A DNA stretch of 7,421 nucleotides, taken from assembly GCA_036824265.1 (NCBI GenBank), contig DAITAL010000061.1, positions 1-7,421 of the forward strand, in the 5' to 3' direction. Origin of the DNA: JAAYZB01 sp937958685 (lineage in GTDB: Bacteria > Bacillota_I > Bacilli_A > Izemoplasmatales > Hujiaoplasmataceae). The notes below the pieces were generated by a model. It had not been told where the DNA came from. It saw only the letters and a program-made list of their open reading frames with translations, and searched no databases. A program made the position numbers and the translations under genes. How positions within the stretch are numbered: the stretch's first letter is position 1; every line of letters starts with the position of its first letter. Positions 1 through 5,412 of this stretch are shown piece by piece.

Positions 1-1214
1 ATCAGCAACGCCGCCACGAACCCGGCGGCAAACCCATTGTTGTAAAGATCGAAACCGCCTTGAAAGAGGTAAGCCAGCGGGGTGATGATGATGTGGATGA
101 AGCCGGCGATGATGCCGATCAGCGGTCCGTAGCGGCCGGCGATCGGCGCCACGGCCGTGACAAACAGCAGTGCGATGACCATGCCGACAGAATCCAGCGA
201 GTAATTCGTCAGGGTAACCCCAAGCCAGGCTCCGAACATCACCGGCAGGGAATTGCGCGGGTGTTTGCCGAAAGCGCCGAAACCCATCACCGTCAGGATC
301 CCACCCATTACCGGTCCGTTTATCTTTAAACCCAGCACCAGCAGCGCCGTCACCGAGATATAGCCCATGAGCGCGACATTCAAGAGCGTCGCCGGCAAAC
401 CGAAGTCGCGGATGAAGTCGCTGACCAGGCGCCCCGTGCTTTTTAATAGTTTCGGATACTTCCGCAAGACCTGACGGTCAAGGATGAAAGCCGCAAGCAG
501 GCACACGGACGAGAGGATCAAGCTGATCAAAAGCAAAACGCTGTGAGCTTCCTCGCTCGTGGGTCCGCCGAGATTGAGGTCGATCGAGAAACTGTGGAGG
601 ATGACGGCGTAGAGCATGGACAACACGCCCATGGCAAAGCCGATGTTGTATAGATTGTAGCCTTTGTGAAACTTGATCGTGTGGGCCGAGAACGCCGGCA
701 ACACGAAGCCGGTGAAAACCCCGACCAGAATCCCGGCGGGAATGGCGAAATATAGCGGCCAGTTGGTGCCAAAGATCAGAAAGCTGACGATTGGGCTGAT
801 TCCCGTTGAAAAGAGGACGACGATCATGTAAGAGCGGAATTCCAGCCTTTGGGTCCGCGCGTACAGGTAGATACCCAAATAGATTGGCAATGTGTTGAAG
901 ATGTTCTTGCCGAAGAAGGAAAAACCGGCGATCGTCAGGACGCCCGCGAATATCGGTCCGGTCAATTTCAAGTCGAGGCGCTTGATCATCAGATAGTTGA
1001 ACAAGACAACGGTCATCACATTGAACCATGAAGCTCCGAGTCCGCCGATCCGGATATAGTCCGAAATCAGCACGCTCGGACTCTTGAGGATGGCGAGATA
1101 GCCGCGAAACACATCTTCAGGAGGACCAAAGAGAAATGTCAAAGTGAAAAGAACCAGAAACAAAAACGGTATCATCAATCGCTTTTTGCATAAATCACGA
1201 AAATTCACGCCCAT
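1..1214 (-). CDS. DUF1576 family multi-pass membrane protein (partial, 3' end outside window)
   Basis: Integral membrane protein of unknown function that I assign to the DUF1576 family. The open frame starts at ATG 1212-1214 and reaches the window edge without a stop, giving 404 residues. It is almost entirely hydrophobic, with many predicted membrane segments (for example around residues 13-30, 63-80, 153-172, 226-246, 275-295). The protein has two homologous halves: SDYIR..GL.A...NV at 51-66 recurs as SDFIR..GL.A...NV at 265-280, GPIFAGVLT...GK...NTLP at 86-110 recurs as GPVMGGILT...GK...NSLP at 300-324, and YNIGFAMG at 189-196 recurs as YNNGFAAG at 391-398. Duplicated halves are common in transporters, but no substrate can be named. 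The start is uncertain: the frame stays open upstream and AGAAAGG lies about 17 bases before the ATG, farther than usual. No convincing promoter was seen ahead of it. Confidence 0.85.
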   Translation of the reverse strand, partial: MGVNFRDLCKKRLMIPFLFLVLFTLTFLFGPPEDVFRGYLAILKSPSVLISDYIRIGGLGASWFNVMTVVLFNYLMIKRLDLKLTGPIFAGVLTIAGFSFFGKNIFNTLPIYLGIYLYARTQRLEFRSYMIVVLFSTGISPIVSFLIFGTNWPLYFAIPAGILVGVFTGFVLPAFSAHTIKFHKGYNLYNIGFAMGVLSMLYAVILHSFSIDLNLGGPTSEEAHSVLLLISLILSSVCLLAAFILDRQVLRKYPKLLKSTGRLVSDFIRDFGLPATLLNVALMGYISVTALLVLGLKINGPVMGGILTVMGFGAFGKHPRNSLPVMFGAWLGVTLTNYSLDSVGMVIALLFVTAVAPIAGRYGPLIGIIAGFIHIIITPLAYLFQGGFDLYNNGFAAGFVAALL

Positions 1215-1387
1215 GGGTTTAAACCGGCCAACCTTTCTTTGGAAATGATGATGCGGAGGCTGGAACTTGGAATGGCGGTTCCGACCGGTGTAGCCGTCAA
1301 TCACTGCCTGTTGTCGTCCCCGCAACAAAAAAATGTCATCAACGGAAGTGCGAGCCAAAGCGCCGCTGATTGACTTGACAGCGCGCC
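1215..1387 (-). other. Intergenic leader between tRNA-Val(CAC) and the DUF1576 gene
   Basis: This stretch holds the probable terminator of tRNA-Val(CAC) and then about 110 bases leading to the DUF1576 start. No TATAAT-like box at proper spacing to a -35 was found, although TTGACG occurs near 1300. The DUF1576 reading frame stays open through it, so an upstream GTG start near 1307 is possible, but the encoded residues are polar, contain three consecutive His and do not look like part of the family. Confidence 0.4.
1327..1380 (-). terminator. Probable intrinsic terminator of tRNA-Val(CAC)
   Basis: On the minus strand TGTCA (1376-1380) pairs with TGACA (1334-1338), and TCAGCGG (1363-1369) pairs with CCGTTGA (1339-1345) with one G-U. 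A 6-base bulge separates the two 5' arms, and seven T follow at 1327-1333. It lies directly downstream of tRNA-Val(CAC). The bulge makes it weaker than the other terminators here. Confidence 0.5.
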
Positions 1388-1462
1388 TGGTGGAGCCAGA
1401 GGGTTTTGAACCCACGACCCCCTGCTCGTGAAGCAGGTGCTCTCCCGCTGAGCTATGGCTCC
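1388..1462 (-). tRNA. tRNA-Val (anticodon CAC)
   Basis: A 75-nt tRNA with encoded CCA. The acceptor GGAGCCA/TGGCTCC is fully paired, the D arm reads GCTCAGCGGGAGAGC, and the anticodon arm is CCTGC-TTCACGA-GCAGG, giving anticodon CAC, which reads GUG. The T arm is GTGGG-TTCAAAA-CCCTC, leaving a U-U mismatch at the second pair of the T stem. The gene differs from the tandem tRNA-Val(GAC) at only five positions, so the two arose by duplication. It has its own TATAAT box and a probable terminator. It is probably functional; the T-stem mismatch is the only reason for doubt. Confidence 0.95.
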
Positions 1463-1483
1463 AGGCGCGCATTGTTCACTATG

Positions 1484-1489
1484 ATTATA
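1484..1489 (-). promoter_or_regulatory. -10 box of tRNA-Val(CAC) promoter
   Basis: A perfect TATAAT on the minus strand, 21 bases before the first base of the mature tRNA. It lies downstream of the terminator of the upstream tRNA, so this gene needs its own promoter. No good -35 hexamer is present at 16-18 bases (GTTTCA is the nearest at 17). Confidence 0.6.
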
Positions 1490-1531
1490 CAACATAATCA
1501 TCAATCTGAAACCAAAAAACACCCAGAAAAA

Positions 1532-1564
1532 GAAAAAAGCCCTCAAAAACAAAACTTGAAGGCT
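1532..1564 (-). terminator. Intrinsic terminator of tRNA-Val(GAC)
   Basis: On the minus strand AGCCTTCAA (1556-1564) pairs with TTGAGGGCT (1538-1546), a 9-bp stem with one G-U and a 9-base loop, followed by a run of T (1533-1538) and more T-rich sequence. It begins 13 bases after the CCA end of tRNA-Val(GAC). Confidence 0.85.
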
Positions 1565-1577
1565 TGGCAAGGTCCAG

Positions 1578-1652
1578 TGGTGGAGCCAGAGGGGTTTGAA
1601 CCCCCGACCCCCTGCACGTCAAGCAGGTGCTCTCCCGCTGAGCTATGACTCC
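1578..1652 (-). tRNA. tRNA-Val (anticodon GAC)
   Basis: A 75-nt tRNA with encoded CCA. The acceptor GGAGTCA/TGGCTCC pairs with one U-G wobble. The anticodon arm CCTGC-TTGACGT-GCAGG gives anticodon GAC, which reads GUC and GUU. The T arm GGGGG-TTCAAAC-CCCTC is fully paired, with one G-U. It has its own promoter (1665-1692) and terminator (1532-1564). It is followed on the same strand by the near-identical tRNA-Val(CAC). Confidence 0.97.
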
Positions 1653-1664
1653 ACTGTAAGCAAT

Positions 1665-1692
1665 ATTATATCATGGTTTTGCCAAAAAGCAA
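1665..1692 (-). promoter_or_regulatory. Sigma-A-type promoter of tRNA-Val(GAC)
   Basis: The -35 TTGCTT (1687-1692) and perfect -10 TATAAT (1665-1670) are separated by 16 bases. The predicted start of transcription is a few bases before the tRNA 5' end at 1652. Confidence 0.75.
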
Positions 1693-1727
1693 CCAAAAAG
1701 TGTCGCGCCCGAATCACTCCTTTTTGG
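1693..1727 (-). terminator. Inverted repeat at the end of the MscS gene, possible weak terminator
   Basis: CCAAAAAG (1720-1727) and CTTTTTGG (1693-1700) form an 8-bp inverted repeat on the minus strand around a 19-base loop that spans the MscS stop codon. T-rich sequence follows. The stem is A/T-rich, so efficiency is doubtful. It abuts the -35 of the tRNA-Val(GAC) promoter. Confidence 0.3.
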
Positions 1728-2673
1728 TGTCTTGATTGACGTGGACGACCAGTTGCGGGAAGGGTATCTCGATCTTGTTTTTGTCGAAGAGAATCTTCAT
1801 TTCCCGATTAAGCGCCCGCACAACCGTCTTTTTATCGATTTCCTGGCATCGTCCGACGACGCGGATGACGACCGAGGAATCAGCCAGCTTGTCAACTCCC
1901 GCATAGAACGGTCCTTCAACGATCTTGGGAATCTGTTTGCCGATCGCCTCCAGATTGCTCTTGATGATCGTCTCGACCTTCTCGATATCGGCCCCATAGC
2001 CAATGGAAATGTCGCAAATGGCCGGAGATAACGAACTCGAGGAGTTGATCGCCCCGCGAATATCGGAATTGTTGATGATCTTCACATCGCCATTCAAGTC
2101 CTCGAACTTGGTGATTCTGAGACTGATATCTTTTACAATGCCCCGAAAATCACCGATCTGGACGATGTCGCCAACCTGGAATTGCTTCTCGAAGATGATG
2201 AAAAGCCCGCTGAAAATGTCCTCAATCAGGCTTTGGGCTCCAAAACTGACGGCAAGGCCGATGATTCCGGCGCCAGCCAGGAGGGTCGGCGTCTGGACGC
2301 CCCAAGAGGAGAGGATCAGAAACGCGGCGATGATCACGGAAAGGTACTTGACGACGCTGCGGAGCAAATCGCCGATGGTTTCCGAGCGCTGGCCCTTTTT
2401 CGTGAAGATGTTGACCAGCAGCAACATGACCTTGTTCAAGATCCAGACGAAGATGATAATCGTCAGGTTCTCCAACAAGGTGACATAATTGTTGGTGAAA
2501 AAGCCAATCAGATTGAAGAACTTACCCACGGAATTGTCGATGATGGTCGCAAATTGCGAGCCTGGAAAGATGATTCCGGCGAACATGCCGAGAAACAGGC
2601 AGACAAAGATGATTGAAGCAACGATGATGATCCTGATTTGTTCCGCTTTGGATTTGGTCTTGAAGCTGTGCAT
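1714..2673 (-). CDS. MscS-family small-conductance mechanosensitive ion channel
   Basis: Membrane channel of the MscS family, 319 residues, expected to open under membrane tension and release solutes on hypo-osmotic shock. Predicted membrane segments lie near residues 14-36, 63-90 and 105-122, followed by the pore helix region LLAGAGIIGLAVSFGAQSL (131-149), rich in small Gly and Ala as in the family. The core continues as EDIFSGLFIIFEKQFQVGD (151-169) and the beta domain. The C-terminus carries the family-typical IPFPQ (303-307). Length is normal for a minimal MscS. The ATG start has GGGGAGG about 8 bases upstream. It lies 19 bases after the FN3-like membrane protein, almost certainly on the same transcript. 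The family assignment is very secure; the particular paralogue is not. Confidence 0.95.
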   Translation of the reverse strand: MHSFKTKSKAEQIRIIIVASIIFVCLFLGMFAGIIFPGSQFATIIDNSVGKFFNLIGFFTNNYVTLLENLTIIIFVWILNKVMLLLVNIFTKKGQRSETIGDLLRSVVKYLSVIIAAFLILSSWGVQTPTLLAGAGIIGLAVSFGAQSLIEDIFSGLFIIFEKQFQVGDIVQIGDFRGIVKDISLRITKFEDLNGDVKIINNSDIRGAINSSSSLSPAICDISIGYGADIEKVETIIKSNLEAIGKQIPKIVEGPFYAGVDKLADSSVVIRVVGRCQEIDKKTVVRALNREMKILFDKNKIEIPFPQLVVHVNQDTKKE

Positions 2674-2692
2674 TTGTATTCCTCCCCTTTAC

Positions 2693-4021
2693 TTAAGGTC
2701 TGATGTTTTCGATGATTACATATCGATAATAATCGGTTTGATTTCGCAAGCCGATCTCGATCCGAAAATCGGTGAACGAAGGTTTTGCGATCGTGAGGAT
2801 CGCAGATTTTTCTTCACCGCTTGGCGTGAATCCGCTCTGGCCGCCGCCATAATTGATCTCATCTTCAGCCTGGATCCAATAAACATAGTAATATGCGATC
2901 TGGAAATTATGGTCAGGATCATTGACGGTCAATTCGACTTGATAGTGGGTATCGGTTTCTATGAGGACGAACGTGTGGGAAAAATTGCCAAGGGTCGTCT
3001 CCTCGATCGTGGCCACCGTGGCTGTAATTCTTTCCATCGTGTAAGGATTGGTGTAACTGGCCATCAGTTCAAGCCGATAGTCCGTCGCCGGCCTCAGTCC
3101 GGTGAAGACGACTTCGGTTCCCGAATGATGGTGACCCGAGGTTTCGTCCTGGGGCAACACGCTCTTTTCTTGAACTTTGCGCGATCCCGTCCACAGGGCG
3201 ATGGTAAAACTCAAGTTGGAAACCACAGCCGACTCGGGATATAGGTACAGACTGAGGCTGTTAGTGGTGACCTGGTTCAGCGAATACGAGAAATCGACAT
3301 TGAGCGGGGTGTGGAATTGGTATATGTCAAGAATCTCTGTCTCATCGTTTTGCCGGGTTCCCTCAAGGGTCAGGATCACTTTGACATTCTCGTTGGGAAT
3401 CTCTTCGAGCCTGACCGAGGTCTGTCCGGAAGCGAGGGTGAGTTCCTGACTGTCGTAGACTTCATCGCTCCACGGATACATATATCCAGATATCAGGCGA
3501 AACTCCTTGAACTCTGTTTCGGGATCGAACAGGTACAATGTGACATCGTAATCGAGGAAGTATGCGGATGGCTCGGAAACCAATGTTTCCCCGACGATCG
3601 CCCCTCCGATTCGAGACAGGGTCTTGAACGATTGCGCATCCAGTGTTTCCAAACCGAAGCCTTTGTCAGCCTTGATTGCGATCTGGTATGTTGTGTTTGC
3701 CCTCAAAGAAGTGATGATCCCTGCGTTTTGACCCAGATCAAGACTGGTTTCGTAGTATTCCATCTGGTTTTCCACGACCAACTTCAGCGTACCTTCGATG
3801 ATTGCCGCATCCTCGTCAGTAACTTGGAGGGAATAGATGATCTGGTTGGCGAAGACCTCAAGCCGCTCAAAGCCGGCTGATGGGCTCCTTGGAACAAACA
3901 CGACCACCGCCACGACCGCCACGGCGGTGACAGCAAACGAGGTGAACCATGAGCGGATGATCTCCAGCCGCGTTTTTTGTTTTTCTTTTTCCAAGAGCTC
4001 TTTGACTCTGGCCAAGCCCAT
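2693..4021 (-). CDS. Single-pass membrane protein with FN3-like repeats
   Basis: Protein of unknown function, 442 residues from ATG 4021. It has a basic, helical cytosolic N-terminus (1-25), one membrane anchor (about 26-44) with no cleavage site, and a long extracellular part that reads as about four beta-sandwich domains (roughly 50-135, 145-240, 241-344, 345-442). FN3-type signatures are LRANTTYQIAIKA (107-119) and LRPATDYRLELMA (309-321), preceding strands ending in a Thr-rich linker. SGHHHSG (295-301) sits in a loop. It directly precedes the MscS gene. The frame opens at TTG 4060, but a good promoter lies at 4042-4070, so transcription should begin near 4035 and that start is excluded. 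GGGGTG overlaps the approach to ATG 4021, so TTG 4013-4015, 5 bases after GGGGTGA, is a real alternative. FN3 similarity is from pattern only; the second and fourth domains are the least certain. Confidence 0.8.
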   Translation of the reverse strand: MGLARVKELLEKEKQKTRLEIIRSWFTSFAVTAVAVVAVVVFVPRSPSAGFERLEVFANQIIYSLQVTDEDAAIIEGTLKLVVENQMEYYETSLDLGQNAGIITSLRANTTYQIAIKADKGFGLETLDAQSFKTLSRIGGAIVGETLVSEPSAYFLDYDVTLYLFDPETEFKEFRLISGYMYPWSDEVYDSQELTLASGQTSVRLEEIPNENVKVILTLEGTRQNDETEILDIYQFHTPLNVDFSYSLNQVTTNSLSLYLYPESAVVSNLSFTIALWTGSRKVQEKSVLPQDETSGHHHSGTEVVFTGLRPATDYRLELMASYTNPYTMERITATVATIEETTLGNFSHTFVLIETDTHYQVELTVNDPDHNFQIAYYYVYWIQAEDEINYGGGQSGFTPSGEEKSAILTIAKPSFTDFRIEIGLRNQTDYYRYVIIENIRP

Positions 4022-4041
4022 CACCCCGCATTCTACTTTCA

Positions 4042-4070
4042 ATTTTACTGTGGTCCGCAAGTCATATCAA
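4042..4070 (-). promoter_or_regulatory. Sigma-A-type promoter of the FN3-protein/MscS operon
   Basis: The -35 TTGATA (4065-4070) and -10 TAAAAT (4042-4047) are each one mismatch from consensus and separated by exactly 17 bases. It lies between the tRNA-Pro terminator and the FN3-protein gene. It implies a short leader of about 15 bases and rules out translation from TTG 4060. Confidence 0.75.
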
Positions 4071-4094
4071 TAACCTGCATAGAAATAATGAAAC

Positions 4095-4126
4095 AAAAAA
4101 GCACCGACAGGCGAAACTGTCGATGC
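4095..4126 (-). terminator. Intrinsic terminator of tRNA-Pro(GGG)
   Basis: On the minus strand GCATCGACAG (4117-4126) pairs with CTGTCGGTGC (4101-4110), a 10-bp stem with one G-U and a 6-base loop TTTCGC, followed by TTTTTTGTTT. It starts 14 bases after the tRNA CCA end. Confidence 0.92.
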
Positions 4127-4139
4127 TTGGGCATGCATC

Positions 4140-4216
4140 TGGTCGGAAAGACAGGATTTGAACCTGCGACCTCTTGGCCCCCAGCCAAGCGCTCTACCAA
4201 ACTAAGCTACTTCCCG
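4140..4216 (-). tRNA. tRNA-Pro (anticodon GGG)
   Basis: A 77-nt tRNA with encoded CCA. The acceptor CGGGAAG/CTTTCCG pairs with one G-U. The anticodon arm CTTGG-CTGGGGG-CCAAG gives anticodon GGG, reading CCC and CCU. The T arm is GCAGG-TTCAAAT-CCTGT. A -10 box lies just upstream and a strong terminator follows. No terminator was seen between the HD gene (ending 4287) and this tRNA, so read-through from that operon may also supply it. Confidence 0.97.
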
Positions 4217-4224
4217 GCACGTCT

Positions 4225-4230
4225 ATTTTA
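4225..4230 (-). promoter_or_regulatory. -10 box of tRNA-Pro promoter
   Basis: TAAAAT on the minus strand, 8 bases before the tRNA 5' end. The -35 is weak (TTTCCT at 18 bases). The position suits a tRNA promoter with almost no leader. Confidence 0.5.
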
Positions 4231-4286
4231 CCAAATAGTCGGGAAAAAAGGAAATGTTTTTCACCAAAATATGCAGCATGTCACGA

Positions 4287-4874
4287 TTAGTCCCCAAATT
4301 CGTCCCATTCCCGCAAGAACCGCCGCAGATAACCGGTCAAATACCGGCTTCGGCGTCTGGCAATCCGCCGACTAGCCTGCAGATTCATCAAATCCTTGAG
4401 TTTAAGCAACTTGTCATAGAAATGGGCCAGGGAGGAATCATCATCCGTTTGTCCGCGATAAAGCGGTCGTTGGTTGCGCCCGCCATAGGCGAAGCACCTG
4501 GCGATGCCGATCGCCCCAAGGGCGTCCAGACGGTCCGCGTCCTGGACGATCATCCCTTCGATGGTGGTCATCTGCTTGCCTGACTTGGTAGCCGAATAGG
4601 AACAGTTGCGGGTGATGGAGAGAATCTTTGACCTTGTCTCAGCCGCCATGTCGAGTTCCACAAGCAATTTCTCCGCCCGCTGGGGATCATGACTGATTTT
4701 GACATCCTCCAGATCATGAAGCCAGGCGGCCATAATGGTGATGAAGGGATCGGCTTCAACGCGTCTTAGCAGCTGTTCGCAGGTGTTTGCCACCCGTTGC
4801 GCATGAAAGAAATCATGTCCGGTGGCATCACCGGACATGATGGACTTGACGCGTTTGATGACGGTATCCACCAT
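4287..4874 (-). CDS. HD-domain metal-dependent phosphohydrolase (YedJ/YpgQ-like)
   Basis: Cytosolic HD-superfamily hydrolase of 195 residues. The four-ligand HD signature is complete: His24 in GHDFFHAQRV (19-28), His53-Asp54 in AWLHDLED (51-58), and Asp114 within QDADRLDALGAIGIAR (111-126). That last motif and the following FAYGG are typical of the YedJ/YpgQ group; B. subtilis YpgQ is a nucleotide pyrophosphohydrolase, so nucleotide substrates are likely but not proven. I chose ATG 4874 because GGAGG lies 5 bases upstream (4880-4884) and the family normally begins just before VDTVIKRVK. The frame also allows ATG 4907, which would overlap the carbonic anhydrase-like gene by 8 bases but has no ribosome site. 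It is third in the CASTOR-like operon. A perfect 13-bp inverted repeat lies within codons 12-21. Confidence 0.9.
   Translation of the reverse strand: MVDTVIKRVKSIMSGDATGHDFFHAQRVANTCEQLLRRVEADPFITIMAAWLHDLEDVKISHDPQRAEKLLVELDMAAETRSKILSITRNCSYSATKSGKQMTTIEGMIVQDADRLDALGAIGIARCFAYGGRNQRPLYRGQTDDDSSLAHFYDKLLKLKDLMNLQASRRIARRRSRYLTGYLRRFLREWDEFGD
4812..4841 (-). repeat. Perfect 13-bp inverted repeat (hairpin) in early HD-gene coding sequence
   Basis: ATCATGTCCGGTG and CACCGGACATGAT are exact reverse complements separated by 4 bases (arms 4812-4824 and 4829-4841). In the mRNA this forms a 13-bp hairpin with an ATGC loop, encoding IMSGDATGHD and beginning about 30 bases after the chosen start. 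No U-run follows, so it is not a normal intrinsic terminator. Confidence 0.85.
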
Positions 4875-4899
4875 CATCGCCTCCGCTTCCGTCAGCCTC

Positions 4900-5400
4900 C
4901 TATTCATAGGCGTTTGCCATTTTCACGTAGGTGGCGGCGTTTTGGCGGTTCGCCTCGATTTCCGCAGGAGTCAATGGCCGCACGACCTTGGCAGGGTTTC
5001 CTACCGCCAGCATACCTGCAGGGATCGTTTTTCCCGGCGGCACGACACACCCGGCAGCGACCAGGGCTTGGGTTTCGACGATCGCGCCGTCAAGAATCAC
5101 GGCCCCCATGCCGATCAGTGCGTCATCGCCGATCGTCGCCGCATGGATGATCGCTCCGTGACCGACCGTGACATTGGCGCCGATAAGGGTCGGCAGGCCG
5201 GTATTGGTATGGATGACGGCGTTGTCTTGGATGTTGGTGTTTCTGCCGATCGTGACGGGAGCCATATCGCCCCTGACGACGGCATTATACCAGATGTTGA
5301 CAAACTCATCACAACGGACAGCTCCGGCCACGACAGCGCCCGGAAACACTTTGACTCCGGAAGCGAGTTCAGGACGGTCATCCCGATATTGAAAGATCAT
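4900..5400 (-). CDS. Gamma-carbonic anhydrase-like hexapeptide-repeat protein
   Basis: Left-handed beta-helix protein of 166 residues, normal length for the YrdA/PaaY/CaiE-like gamma-carbonic anhydrase group, which acts as a trimer with metal held at subunit interfaces. The three metal-binding His are present: His64 (DNAVIH), His81 (VGHG) and His86 (IIHA). Arg43 and Asp45 (VVRGD) and Gln58 (NIQDN) match the conserved active-site residues of Methanosarcina Cam. Hexapeptide repeats run from about 14 to 135, followed by a C-terminal helix (143-166). The acidic loop of Cam needed for its high activity is not seen, as in most of this group, so carbonic anhydrase activity is possible but not assured. 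The ATG has GGGAGG at 5-base spacing. It starts 12 bases after the CASTOR-like gene, so they are very likely cotranscribed. Confidence 0.92.
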   Translation of the reverse strand: MIFQYRDDRPELASGVKVFPGAVVAGAVRCDEFVNIWYNAVVRGDMAPVTIGRNTNIQDNAVIHTNTGLPTLIGANVTVGHGAIIHAATIGDDALIGMGAVILDGAIVETQALVAAGCVVPPGKTIPAGMLAVGNPAKVVRPLTPAEIEANRQNAATYVKMANAYE

Positions 5401-5412
5401 GTTGGCCTCCCA

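Noticed and set aside
1235..1290. CGGAACCGCC followed by a pyrimidine-rich segment, resembling a T-box antiterminator, ahead of the DUF1576 gene
   Set aside because: The match to TGGNACCGCG is partial, there is no stem I or specifier loop in the about 110 bases available, and no terminator follows before the start codon.
1301..1648. Open frames crossing the two tRNA-Val genes on both strands
   Set aside because: They overlap well-formed tRNAs and their promoters and terminators; translations are meaningless.
1388..1652. tRNA-linked integration site
   Set aside because: The repeated sequence is explained by two complete tandem tRNA-Val genes; no integrase or mobile gene is nearby.
2489..3244. 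A 251-codon open frame on the plus strand
   Set aside because: Antisense to the FN3-like and MscS genes, starting inside the latter; no domain signal.
4217..4286. Terminator after the HD gene
   Set aside because: No stem followed by a U-run was found; only short imperfect pairings around ATGC.GCAT.
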